From assembly GCA_965213765.1 (NCBI GenBank), contig OZ243926.1, positions 3,472,001-3,536,000 of the forward strand: a stretch of DNA of 64,000 bases, given 5' to 3'. The DNA is from JAJDXO01 sp965213765. Lineage in GTDB: Bacteria; Pseudomonadota; Alphaproteobacteria; Rhodospirillales; UBA2165. The position numbers and the translations under genes were made by a program. The notes below the pieces were generated by a model. It was not told where the DNA came from and searched no databases. It saw nothing but the letters and a program-made list of their open reading frames with translations. The first letter of the stretch is position 1. Every line of letters begins with the position of its first letter. Positions 1 through 7,974 of this stretch are shown here, piece by piece.

Positions 1-1278
1 TAGGCCGTATGCGCTCTCGTTGGCGATCCGAATCGCATCGTCGTCACCGTCGAAGGGGATGAGTTGCGTAACGGGGCCAAAACTTTCTTCGTCGCAGATA
101 TTCATCTCGGCGGTGACACCTGAAATCACGGTAGGATGGAAATAGTTCCCCTCACTGGTCCCGCCGCACAGAAGCTCCGCTCCTTTGTTGAGCGCGTCTC
201 GGATGTGGTCATGGATGACATCGACTTGGCTGCGCCGGATCAATGGCCCGACTACGTTGTTGCGGTCTCTCGGATCACCGATCTTTAAGGTCTTTGTCTT
301 TGTGACAAAGTCCTTCACAAAGTCGGCGTACAAACTGCGGTGCACGAGGATGCGCGAACTCGCCATGCAAATTTGCCCCTGGTGGATGAAAACACCGAAT
401 GAGGCCGTGTTGACCGCATAGACCGGGTCGGCATCCGCACAAATAATAAGGGGATTTTTGCCGCCGAGTTCGAGCGTGTATTTTTTGAGGTTTCGCGCCG
501 CCCTGGTGGCCAATAGCCGACCGACACGGGTAGAGCCCGTAAAGGCTACAAACTTGATACGACTGTCCGACGTGATGATCTCGCCAAAGGCGGTTGCGGA
601 GCCGGGCACAACATTTACCACCCCGGACGGGATGCCCGCCTCATTCAATAACTCGCCAAGAAACAATCCACTGAGCGGTGTCTCGTCAGCCGGCTTCAGG
701 ATTACGGTGTTTCCCGCTGCCAGGGCAAACGCGATTTTCTTCATCGACAGCAACATTGGAAAGTTGAACGGCGCTATCGTGGCGACGACCCCGAGCGGCT
801 TTTTGAAGCTAAATGACAGCAGGCCGGGCGTATTGGAAGGCATTGTTTGGCCAAATATTCGACGGCACTCCCCCGCCGCCCCGCGTAGCATTTCAATCGT
901 ATAATCGATTTCCATGTTGGATTTTGGGAAGGTGGAGCCGGCCTCCAGCGTGAGGATCTCCAATGCGTCTTGACGACGTTGTTCCAATAATTCCGCGGCG
1001 CGAACGAGCATTGCCTCCCGATCTCCGGGTGCCGTTTTAGACCAGGAACGGAATGCCTGGTCGGCTGTATCGATTGCCCGCATCACATCTTCGACGCTGG
1101 CCTGTTGTGCGGTGGCGATGACATCCCCGGTTGCCGGGTTTTCAACATCGATGGTTTCCGAATGGGCGGCCTTAACCCACTGGCCGTTGATAAAGAGCAG
1201 GCCGCTCCAAGCGCCAGTGCGCGGCTGAACATGATATGAATGAGTACGCGCGTACACTCTGCTCTCCCTGCGCACCAT
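1..1278 (-). CDS. NAD(P)-dependent aldehyde dehydrogenase (3' end outside window)
   Basis: This gene encodes an aldehyde dehydrogenase that oxidises an aldehyde to a carboxylate. About 426 residues are visible and the C-terminus runs off the left window edge. The general-base motif LELGGKN (Glu about 270) and the nucleophile motif GQICMASS (Cys about 304) are both present, as is the cofactor-loop motif FTGSTRVG. The start at MVRRES fits the family length. It lies downstream of an Rrf2-type regulator in the same direction, with a palindrome resembling the regulator's own in the 142-bp gap. The substrate is unknown. Benzaldehyde- or vanillin-type dehydrogenases are plausible, and the dehalogenase and GST neighbours suggest a catabolic role, which is inference. 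Confidence 0.9.
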   Translation of the reverse strand, partial: MVRRESRVYARTHSYHVQPRTGAWSGLLFINGQWVKAAHSETIDVENPATGDVIATAQQASVEDVMRAIDTADQAFRSWSKTAPGDREAMLVRAAELLEQRRQDALEILTLEAGSTFPKSNMEIDYTIEMLRGAAGECRRIFGQTMPSNTPGLLSFSFKKPLGVVATIAPFNFPMLLSMKKIAFALAAGNTVILKPADETPLSGLFLGELLNEAGIPSGVVNVVPGSATAFGEIITSDSRIKFVAFTGSTRVGRLLATRAARNLKKYTLELGGKNPLIICADADPVYAVNTASFGVFIHQGQICMASSRILVHRSLYADFVKDFVTKTKTLKIGDPRDRNNVVGPLIRRSQVDVIHDHIRDALNKGAELLCGGTSEGNYFHPTVISGVTAEMNICDEESFGPVTQLIPFDGDDDAIRIANESAYGL

Positions 1279-1337
1279 TGCCGATCTTTATGTCGGGCCG
1301 GATGCAGATAAATTCAGCGCTTGGGCGCCGCATTTTT

Positions 1338-1356
1338 TGTATCTAGTTTGGATACT
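1338..1356. promoter_or_regulatory. Candidate Rrf2 operator upstream of the aldehyde dehydrogenase
   Basis: TGTATC-N7-GATACT has five-base perfect arms (GTATC/GATAC) and the spacer TAGTTTG. It lies 60 bp upstream of the aldehyde dehydrogenase start. It matches the palindrome in front of the Rrf2 gene at 13 of 19 positions with the same spacer length. A further GTATC follows at 1359-1363. Binding is inferred. Confidence 0.5.
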
Positions 1357-1420
1357 TTGTATCAAGTTCCTCGGTAGCGGGCGAGTCGAAAAATTCATAC
1401 TGCCGCCCGCCTCCGATTGT

Positions 1421-1897
1421 CTATCCGACGCTGATTTTGTACTCGCTTGTCGACATACGCCGGCGGACCTCTGAGACGACATCAGCGATTGTCGCTAAGT
1501 TCAGTTCATCCTCGATCGCCTTTTCGACGCCCGAGAATATATCCTTCATCGTACCATGGATAACAGCGCTCTCCGGCTGTTGATCCTCCGGCTCCCGGTA
1601 GATGTTCAGCCCGGAAAACTCGCCAAATCTCTTGGAATCCGACGAAACTTGCACCGCGTTGAATACATCCAGTAGCGTGATCTGCTCAACCGATTTAAGG
1701 AGTGTCGTGCCGCCCGTGCCCGGCCTTCCCTCAACCAAACCGGCCTTACCCAACATACTGGAGATGCGACGAATAAATGCGGAATTCGTACCAATTTCCT
1801 GCGCCAATTCATCGGAGGTGTTGCGCTCATTTCGATGGATTTCCAGTCGCGCCAGAATATGGATCGCAACCGAATATCTGGTCATATTTTTCGCCAT
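1421..1897 (-). CDS. Rrf2-family transcriptional regulator
   Basis: This is a small DNA-binding regulator of 158 residues, the normal Rrf2 size. The N-terminal winged helix includes ARLEIHRNERNTSDELAQ and a recognition region around NSAFIRRISSMLGKAGLV. The Rrf2 wing motif (RPGTGGTTLLKS) and the following ITLLDVFNAV are clear. The protein contains no cysteine, so it is not an Fe-S sensor of the IscR or NsrR type and more likely responds to a small molecule. A perfect palindrome begins 10 bp upstream of the start codon, which suggests autoregulation, and a related site precedes the downstream aldehyde dehydrogenase. Confidence 0.88.
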   Translation of the reverse strand: MAKNMTRYSVAIHILARLEIHRNERNTSDELAQEIGTNSAFIRRISSMLGKAGLVEGRPGTGGTTLLKSVEQITLLDVFNAVQVSSDSKRFGEFSGLNIYREPEDQQPESAVIHGTMKDIFSGVEKAIEDELNLATIADVVSEVRRRMSTSEYKISVG

Positions 1898-1906
1898 GAC
1901 ATCTCG

Positions 1907-1927
1907 CTGTAAGTAGATTGCTTACAG
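1907..1927. promoter_or_regulatory. Perfect palindrome (candidate autoregulatory operator)
   Basis: CTGTAAG-N7-CTTACAG is a perfect 7-bp inverted repeat with spacer TAGATTG. It starts 10 bp upstream of the Rrf2 start codon. Its position and its similarity to the site at 1338-1356 support an operator role. Confidence 0.6.
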
Positions 1928-2264
1928 TAATGGCCTGCGTGACAAACGGCAAATCCGAAACCGGGCAGCGTATTAGCCGGAATTTCAAATGTCCGGAATT
2001 GCTAAGAACAGCCTGAATTTCCCCTCGGCACGGAGGACCGTCCGGTTACTCGCCAAAGGGCTTTGTCAGGCTAAATCGGCTCGCGGACCGGGCGGCCGCC
2101 GAGAGCGGGATTGTCCAATCAGGAAATGCTGACCATCCAAAATGATGACGGCAGTGGCGACTTTCGTTTCGAAGCTTTTCATTGGGGGTTTTCGTTGTGC
2201 TCACAAAGGGTCCGGCTGACCCTCACGGAGAAAGGATTGCCCTACCGCTCCAACGATATGAGCT

Positions 2265-2267
2265 TTA
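2265..2267. repeat. Target-site duplication TTA, left copy
   Basis: TTA lies directly outside the left inverted repeat and is repeated at 3200-3202. A 3-bp TNA duplication is typical of the IS1031 group of the IS5 family. Confidence 0.75.
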
Positions 2268-3199
2268 GAGTTCAACTCGAAACTAGTTGAGTGATTTCAG
2301 TCGGTTGTGTCTTACTCGGTTGTGTCAAATCAAACGAGGAGGCACAACATGTGGACCGAAATCACTCGCCCGAAGTATGAGCGCCGTGGCGGTCGCTATG
2401 CAAGCGACCTTACGGATCGAGAGTGGGCGTTGATCGCGCCGTTCATGCCGCCGCGCAAGAAGATAGGCCGGCCGCGGACGACGGAGCTGCGCAATGTCAT
2501 GGATGCGATCATGTACATGGCCTCGACGGGCTGTCAGTGGGCGATGCTGCCGAACGACTTCCCGCCGCCCTCCACGGTGCAGCGTTACTTCTACGACTGG
2601 CGCTCGAACGGGCTGCTGGAGGCGATCAACCATCATCTGGTTGTGGCGGCCCGTGAGTTGGAAGGACGCGAGGCCGGCCCGAGCGCCGGGGTGATCGACA
2701 GCCAGAGCGTGAAAACCACGGAAAGCGGTGGTATTCGGGGCTATGACGCGGGCAAGAAGATCAAGGGCCGCAAGCGTCACATCGTCACCGATACGCTCGG
2801 CCTGCTGCTCGGCCTGATCGTGCATTCAGCCGATATCCAGGACCGCGACGGCGCGCCCGGGGTCCTCAAATCGATCCGTCATCGCTTTCCCCAACTGCGT
2901 CACCTCTTCGCCGACGCCGCCTATGGCGGACCGAAACTTGAGGGTGCCCTCGAAGACATCGGCCGCTGGACGATCGAGATCATAAGACGGCCCGATACCG
3001 CCAAGGACTTTGAGGTCCTGCCCAGGAGATGGGTCGTCGAGAGGACCTTCGCCTGGCTCAACCGATGCCGCCGACTGGCCAAGGACTGGGAGAAATCAAT
3101 CGCCTCCGCACAGGCATGGATCCTCGTCGCACACATCCGACTCCTCACAAGGCGGATCGCAAGCCATTGTTATTAAATGTAGAGTTTCGAGTCAGACTC
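2268..3199 (+). mobile_element. IS5-family insertion sequence, 932 bp, complete
   Basis: The inverted repeats are GAGTTCAACTCGAAACT at 2268-2284 and, on the opposite strand, GAGTCTGACTCGAAACT at 3183-3199, identical at 14 of 17 positions. A TTA direct repeat flanks the element. One intact transposase gene fills it. The single-frame transposase and the TNA target fit the IS1031 group; assigning an exact IS name would need a database comparison. It disrupts a glutathione S-transferase gene. Confidence 0.88.
2349..3176 (+). CDS. IS5-family DDE transposase
   Basis: This 275-residue transposase catalyses cut-and-paste movement of the surrounding element. The start at ATG 2349 is chosen over the in-frame upstream codon at 2307 because GAGGAGG lies just before it. 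The DDE triad is visible as VIDSQSVKT (Asp about 117), FADAAYGG (Asp about 189) and VVERTFAW (Glu about 231), with the Y-(2)-R-(3)-E-(6)-K-like pattern RTFAWLNRCRRLAKDWEK after the glutamate. An N-terminal DUF4096-like domain (LTDREWALIAPFMPP) is present. The gene is intact and probably active. Confidence 0.93.
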   Translation: MWTEITRPKYERRGGRYASDLTDREWALIAPFMPPRKKIGRPRTTELRNVMDAIMYMASTGCQWAMLPNDFPPPSTVQRYFYDWRSNGLLEAINHHLVVAARELEGREAGPSAGVIDSQSVKTTESGGIRGYDAGKKIKGRKRHIVTDTLGLLLGLIVHSADIQDRDGAPGVLKSIRHRFPQLRHLFADAAYGGPKLEGALEDIGRWTIEIIRRPDTAKDFEVLPRRWVVERTFAWLNRCRRLAKDWEKSIASAQAWILVAHIRLLTRRIASHCY

Positions 3200-4031
3200 T
3201 TAGGGAATTCGACAATTACCAACCAGGTTATGTGCGGCTTCGCATGTACGCGGCGGGACTAAAAAGATTGAATCGGCTTGCCCAAGAGCACACCATGCGG
3301 ACGTCGATAGAGACAGAAGGTTTCGGTGCCTGTGTTGTGCCCTTGTTGGTGGATCACGAACAGCAACGGGCGGCGGTCAATTCACACGAGATCGTCGACT
3401 ATATCGGCCAGCAATCAGGCCCGGCCGAGTTGATGCCTGACGGTGGCGGCTTGGCCAACGAGGTCCGCAAGCAAGTGGAAATCAACGACCGGATCCGACA
3501 CCCGGGCATCCTGTATGGATTTCATGCGGATGACCCCCGGCCTGACTTCTACGTTCCGCTCATGGACGGCATCCATGACCGCAAGCGGTCGGCCTTGGAA
3601 ATTCTCATAGAGGCCAACAAGGATGCCCCGGAGTTGGTTCGGGTCTATGAATCCAAAATCATCAAAGAGATGGCCGGGAAGAAGTTGCAGAAGGACCCCG
3701 ACTATATGGCGCAAATCCTGGACGGGTTTCGTGCGCTGATCAGCGAACTGGACGTTCAACTGGCGTCCCAGAAGGATGGGTTCGTCTGCGGCCCGAACTT
3801 CACCCTTGCAGACGCCATGCGGGCCATCAGTCTCTATCGCATTCAGTGGTTGGGTCACGCACATCTGTGGGCGGATCATACGCGCGTTCGCGATTACGCC
3901 TATCGTATGTATCAACGCCCGGCTTTTCGAAAAGCAATCATTGAATGGCCCTACCCCATGCCGGGCTCGCCCCGCACCGCAGATGTGGACAGGGCTGCGT
4001 AAACTGTAGGCAATAAAAGGAGGGCGGACCA

Positions 4032-4916
4032 ATGACTATCGCCCACGAACAAGAACTGGAACTCTACCATTACGGCGAATCCTTATGCTCCCAAAAGGCA
4101 CGATTGGGCATGGCCGAAAAGGGGTTGGACTATAAGTCCCGGCATATCGTTATTTGCGACGTCGCCGAAGAATGCCAGAACCTGAGCACCGACTACCTGA
4201 AGGTTAATCCCAAAGGGATCGTGCCGACGCTGGTCCATAAGGGCGAGCCGGTCTACGACGCCCACCGGATTATCAAATACGTGGATGAACAATATCCGGA
4301 CAGCGGTACCCGGCTCTGGCCCGAGGACGAAGACCGGCAAAAAATAGCCGCCCATTGGTTCGATGAAGGCATGCTGGACGAAAACGGGCGCTATGGCTCT
4401 ACCTTCGGCTTGGCCATTCCCATTCTCAGCCATCCCATTCTGGCGCACGCGCTCAACCGCCAACCCTTGGACCTGGTGGTGGAAAAGTATCGGCACCACC
4501 CCTTGGAATCCCGCGGCAAACGCTTCACAGCATTGCGTCGCGATGGCACGGCTTTCCCGCCTGAAGTGACGACAACTGCCCTAGAGAGTGTCTGCCGTGG
4601 ACTCCGAGATATTAACCACCTCCTCGATCGGTTTGGGGGTCCCTATCTTCTCGGCGAGTTCACCTTACCGGACATCACCATGATGGCCTGCTTTCACAGG
4701 CTCGAAGATGTGCGGTTGACGGACCTGCTTGACCACGACGCGGTGCCGTTGGTGAACGGCTATTGGCAGCGGTTACAGGACCGGCCGAGCTACACAGACG
4801 CAGTCATCGCATGGCATGATGACGTGAACTGGCGCTCAGCCCTCCTTGAAATATTTGGTGACCAAAAATCGCCGCGCCTCGAGGAAGCGTTCTCGATTAT
4901 GGCAATCGTTCATTAG
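4032..4916 (+). CDS. Glutathione S-transferase family protein
   Basis: This intact 294-residue protein has a thioredoxin-like N-terminal domain (ELYHYGESLCSQKARLGM) with the cis-proline region KGIVPTLVHKGEPVYDAHRI and an all-helical C-terminal domain containing LLGEFTLPDITMMACFHRL. It shares the SLCSQ segment with the disrupted GST upstream, so the two are probably paralogues. It is longer than a typical GST of 200-230 residues, with extra sequence around residues 115-185. The gene is 14 bp from the dehalogenase gene in the same direction. Glutathione-dependent removal of a leaving group or detoxification of an intermediate is plausible but not shown. Confidence 0.85.
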   Translation: MTIAHEQELELYHYGESLCSQKARLGMAEKGLDYKSRHIVICDVAEECQNLSTDYLKVNPKGIVPTLVHKGEPVYDAHRIIKYVDEQYPDSGTRLWPEDEDRQKIAAHWFDEGMLDENGRYGSTFGLAIPILSHPILAHALNRQPLDLVVEKYRHHPLESRGKRFTALRRDGTAFPPEVTTTALESVCRGLRDINHLLDRFGGPYLLGEFTLPDITMMACFHRLEDVRLTDLLDHDAVPLVNGYWQRLQDRPSYTDAVIAWHDDVNWRSALLEIFGDQKSPRLEEAFSIMAIVH

Positions 4917-4930
4917 AAAGGCGCTTAGAA

Positions 4931-5872
4931 ATGATATCTTCAAACGAAACATTTGACGGTACGTGGCCCTTCAAACCGCATTTTTTCGATGGAGCCGGCT
5001 TTAATCAACATTATGTGGACGAAGGCCGGGGGGACCCCGTCATCTGCCTTCATGGCGAACCCACATGGGGGTACCTGTACCGTAACTTTATTCCACCGTT
5101 ATCGGAAACCAATCGTGTCATTGTGCCGGATCATATGGGTTTCGGAAAAAGTGAAACACCTCAAGATCGCGTCTATACCATCAAGACCCATGCGGAGAAT
5201 CTAGAGGCATTGGTGAAACATCTGGACCTCACCAATATCACATTGGTGATGCAGGACTGGGGTGGGTCGATTGGCGCTGGTTTCACCTTGCGGAATTCAG
5301 AGCGGGTAAAACGCCTCTGCCTCCTTAACACCGCATGCGGATACGGTGGCACCGGGAAAGGTATGATCGAGGATGATAGTCCCGACCGGCTCAAACGCAA
5401 ATTCACCCCTTGGTTCGAGTATGTGAAAAGCCACTATGACGCGGGCACTTATCACGACACAGTTGGCGACCTGGGAAACCATGTTCTGAGCGTGATGAAG
5501 ACGGTCGGATTCCAAAACACCGCTCAGGTGGACGACACTTGGATTCGTGCCTACAGCACCCCGTTCCCAACAAAGGAAGAATGCATCGGGGCCATTGAGT
5601 TCCCGCTGGATGCATTGGAAGGCCGCGTCTTGGCCTATCGCGAAGAAGGTATGCCATTGGTCGACAAATTGAAGGCCAAGCCCGCAATGCTTGCCGTGGG
5701 CATGATGGATGGGGCCATCGATCCGGAAGTTCAATTTGCTGATTTCAAGGCACTGTTCCCTGATGGACCTATCGTCCGCCTGCCCAACGCAGGTCACTAC
5801 TGTCAGGAAGATGCGCCGGAAACCCTCGTCGCCCTTATCCAACAGTTCATCCAGATGACGGACGTCAGTTGA
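4931..5872 (+). CDS. Haloalkane dehalogenase-like alpha/beta hydrolase (DhlA-type)
   Basis: Haloalkane dehalogenases split a carbon-halogen bond with water to give an alcohol and halide. This 313-residue protein has the oxyanion and halide motif HGEPTWGYLYR, the nucleophile elbow QDWGGS (Asp about 109, followed by the halide-binding Trp), an acid in GMMDGAIDPE (Asp about 260) and the catalytic His in NAGHYCQED (about 289). The acid-to-His spacing of 29 residues equals that of Xanthobacter DhlA. HGEPTW rather than HGNPTS places it with the HLD-I type. It follows two GST genes in an operon-like array. An epoxide hydrolase or other hydrolase is possible but fits less well. Confidence 0.82.
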   Translation: MISSNETFDGTWPFKPHFFDGAGFNQHYVDEGRGDPVICLHGEPTWGYLYRNFIPPLSETNRVIVPDHMGFGKSETPQDRVYTIKTHAENLEALVKHLDLTNITLVMQDWGGSIGAGFTLRNSERVKRLCLLNTACGYGGTGKGMIEDDSPDRLKRKFTPWFEYVKSHYDAGTYHDTVGDLGNHVLSVMKTVGFQNTAQVDDTWIRAYSTPFPTKEECIGAIEFPLDALEGRVLAYREEGMPLVDKLKAKPAMLAVGMMDGAIDPEVQFADFKALFPDGPIVRLPNAGHYCQEDAPETLVALIQQFIQMTDVS

Positions 5873-5894
5873 GAGCACTGTTTCGCTTGCCGGA

Positions 5895-6203
5895 ATGAGC
5901 CAGCCCGTCCGTTGGACGGAGGATCCTGTCTATCTGACTGGACGGGGACGCTACGTTGACGACATAAAGTTGGAAGGGACATTACAGGCTTATGTTCTAC
6001 GATCTCCCCATGCTCATGCGGAAATTCAATCCCTCGACGCCACGGCCGCCGCCGCCGCCCCAGGCGTCCATTTGATCCTAACGGGGGTCAGGACAAGGCC
6101 CGCTACTCTCGTCAACCAGTTTCCGAGTATCGGGAAATTTGTTCCCTCTCGAGAATTTCAATTTCACTGTTCAAATTCATACGGAAATGACGTCAATCCA
6201 TAA
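5895..6203 (+). pseudogene. 5' fragment of a molybdenum hydroxylase large subunit (CoxL/XdhB type)
   Basis: The first 65 or so residues match the N-terminus of aerobic CO dehydrogenase or xanthine dehydrogenase large subunits: RWTEDPVYLTGRGRYVDDI and RSPHAHAEIQSLD, ending at PGVHLILTG. These enzymes normally have about 750-800 residues. After about 6085 the similarity stops and an unrelated 35-residue tail leads to a stop. No later part of the gene is seen in any frame. The break lies near the change from the low-GC island to GC-rich chromosome. Confidence 0.75.
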
Positions 6204-6363
6204 GCTGGGTAAGTTCCGGCCCACTCTGGAGTTCAATAATTGGCTGAAATTCAAGCAATTTCCTTGTATTTTCCCTGCCTAACAGAGAATTCTCCAGAGA
6301 CCTGTTCGCCCCGGACTGCCTCCTCCGCCACCCCACGCCTCCGGCTTCGGGCGGCAGGCCACC
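6204..6363. other. Island edge / intergenic sequence
   Basis: No gene is seen. Base composition changes near 6300 from AT-richer sequence to the GC-rich background. A short imperfect hairpin (CCTCCGGCTTCGGGCGG, about 6340-6356) lies just downstream of the stop codon of the minus-strand lectin-like gene and could act as its terminator. Confidence 0.35.
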
Positions 6364-6912
6364 TTACGGCGCAATGAACTCCCAACGGGAAAGCCTGGCA
6401 TCCGCCGTATCGCAATCGTCCACAAACAGGGTTCGCCAGCGATCGGCGCTCGAATAGGTAGCTGCTGAGACAGCCCCGACCGCGAGGCAAAGGTTGGAAT
6501 TCTTGAGGACCAGCTTGCCGTCGGCTTTCAGCTCGAAACGCTGGAAATTGGCGGCGTTGAAGAAGATGGACGAGGTGCCGCAATCGGCGAGCATCGCGGC
6601 GGCACCCGGAAGGGCTCCCCGGTTCACCCCGGCGATGGTCACGCACTTGTTGGGCGCCGGAAACCGGATATTGCCTTCCGGCGTGAACACGACGGCGGCG
6701 TCGGGCGGCAGCCCGACCTTACAATTGTGGGCGAACAACGGGATATCCGTGCGCAGATTGCCGGGGGTGCCCGGAATGTCGACGCAATAGCCGTCCTGCG
6801 GCCGGTCGAGACGGTCGATGAGACGCAGATGCCGCTCCGAGGCGGCTGCGCCCGTCGATGCAATCAAAGCCAGCACCGCGATGGTAAATCCGACGAGGTT
6901 TCCCGTACTCAC
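6364..6912 (-). CDS. Secreted ricin-B-lectin-like hypothetical protein
   Basis: The protein is about 182 residues with an N-terminal signal peptide (LVGFTIAVLALIASTGAAAS). The GTG at 6912 is preferred because AGGAG lies 9 nt upstream; an in-frame ATG at 6969 would put charged residues in front of the signal. The mature part contains DGYCVDIPG, an NCK segment and a later CDTADARLSRWEF, which resemble beta-trefoil lectin repeats with paired cysteines. No clear QxW motifs remain, so sugar binding is uncertain. It is probably periplasmic or secreted, and it stands alone. Confidence 0.55.
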   Translation of the reverse strand: MSTGNLVGFTIAVLALIASTGAAASERHLRLIDRLDRPQDGYCVDIPGTPGNLRTDIPLFAHNCKVGLPPDAAVVFTPEGNIRFPAPNKCVTIAGVNRGALPGAAAMLADCGTSSIFFNAANFQRFELKADGKLVLKNSNLCLAVGAVSAATYSSADRWRTLFVDDCDTADARLSRWEFIAP

Positions 6913-7040
6913 TTGCTTCCACTCCTCTTTTCCACGGCCGTGGGTTTGGGCGCCAAGCGCCCGGCTCATGGATTATCGGGCCTTGCGGCGCCCCGTATTC
7001 CGGCGAGGGCCAGGCGCCCGGGGGCCTGATGCGGCTGTAA

Positions 7041-7928
7041 TCAGCCGGCCTGGTTTGCCGGCCTTGACGGCTCCTCGAGCTCCAGCACCACCATCCGGTG
7101 CATGACCCGGGTTTGTCCGGGGTAGTCGTTCATCGCGTAGTGCATGGAGCAGCGATTGTCCCAGATACCCAGCATGTCCACCTGCCATCTGTTGCGGAAG
7201 GTGAATTCAGGGCGCACCGCGTGGGCATGGAGGTAATCCAATATGGGTTTGCTCTCTTCCTCTGTCATTCCTTCCAGGCGCAACGTGAAGCCGGGGTTGA
7301 CGTAGAGCACCTTGCGGCCTGAATCCGGGTGCACCCGGATCACCGGATGGATGACCTCGCTGTCATAGTTGTCCCGGTAGGCGATGGTGTCGGCATCCAC
7401 CTTGGTGACGCCGGTCTTGGCTTCCTCGCGGGCGACGTTCCGTTTGTAGGTCTCGGGAAATCCGTGGACGGCGTTCATGCCGTCGAGCATCTCCTTCATG
7501 CCGTCCGACAGGGTCTCGTAGGCCATGTACATGTTGGTGAACAGCGTATCGCCGCCATGGGTCGGGATTTCGCGGGCATACAGTGAATTGGCCAGTGACG
7601 GCCGGGGCAGGTTGGTGAAGTCCATGTGCCAGAGATTGCCGAAGACATGGCTCTCTTCGGGTTTCTTGCGAAGCTCATGGACCTCCGGCGCGCCCTCCAG
7701 CGGCTTCATATAGGGGTGAGGCAGGGGCTCCCCGAAGCGGGCGACAAACCGGCTCATGGCTTCCGGGGTCAGCCGCTGGTCCGGGAAGAAGATCGCCAGA
7801 TAATCGGTGAACGCCTGGTGGATGGCGTCGAACGTCCGGTTGTCGAGGTCGTCCGACAGGTCGCATCCCGAAACCAGGGCGCCCATGGAGCCGGCCAGCG
7901 GTGTCACCTCGATATTGGATTGCGACAT
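7041..7928 (-). CDS. TauD/TfdA-family Fe(II)/2-oxoglutarate dioxygenase
   Basis: These enzymes hydroxylate small organic acids (taurine, 2,4-D, sulfate esters), using 2-oxoglutarate and O2. The 295-residue protein has the iron motif WHMDFT (His-x-Asp) near residue 100 and the distal His with the 2-oxoglutarate Arg in MHYAMNDYPGQTRVMHR near the C-terminus. The start MSQSNIEV is chosen because AGAGGGG precedes it and the N-terminus then matches family length. The substrate is unknown. A DUF457 membrane-protein gene lies just upstream on the same strand. Confidence 0.9.
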   Translation of the reverse strand: MSQSNIEVTPLAGSMGALVSGCDLSDDLDNRTFDAIHQAFTDYLAIFFPDQRLTPEAMSRFVARFGEPLPHPYMKPLEGAPEVHELRKKPEESHVFGNLWHMDFTNLPRPSLANSLYAREIPTHGGDTLFTNMYMAYETLSDGMKEMLDGMNAVHGFPETYKRNVAREEAKTGVTKVDADTIAYRDNYDSEVIHPVIRVHPDSGRKVLYVNPGFTLRLEGMTEEESKPILDYLHAHAVRPEFTFRNRWQVDMLGIWDNRCSMHYAMNDYPGQTRVMHRMVVLELEEPSRPANQAG

Positions 7929-7974
7929 GGTCCCCTCTCTTGCAGGAGAGTTTAGCGAGGCGAGTTCATCGGGA

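Larger units (their letters stand above)
2126..4002 (+). pseudogene. Glutathione S-transferase gene interrupted by an IS5-family element
   Basis: The coding sequence starts at ATG 2126 and runs to 2267, including the typical GST N-terminal segment SLCSQRVRLTLTEKGLPY. It resumes at 3203 after the insertion and ends at 4002. Deleting 2268-3202 (the element plus one TTA copy) rejoins both halves in frame, giving RSNDMSFREFDNYQPGY across the junction. The right half contains the thioredoxin-fold end (ACVVPLLVDHEQ, then NSHEIVDYI) and an all-helical C-terminal domain (LADAMRAISLYRIQWLG). The restored protein would be about 313 residues. It is followed at 30 bp by a second, intact GST. The insertion looks recent because neither half shows other lesions. 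Confidence 0.88.

Noticed and set aside
1421..1897. IscR/NsrR-type Fe-S regulator
   Set aside because: The protein has no cysteine residues.
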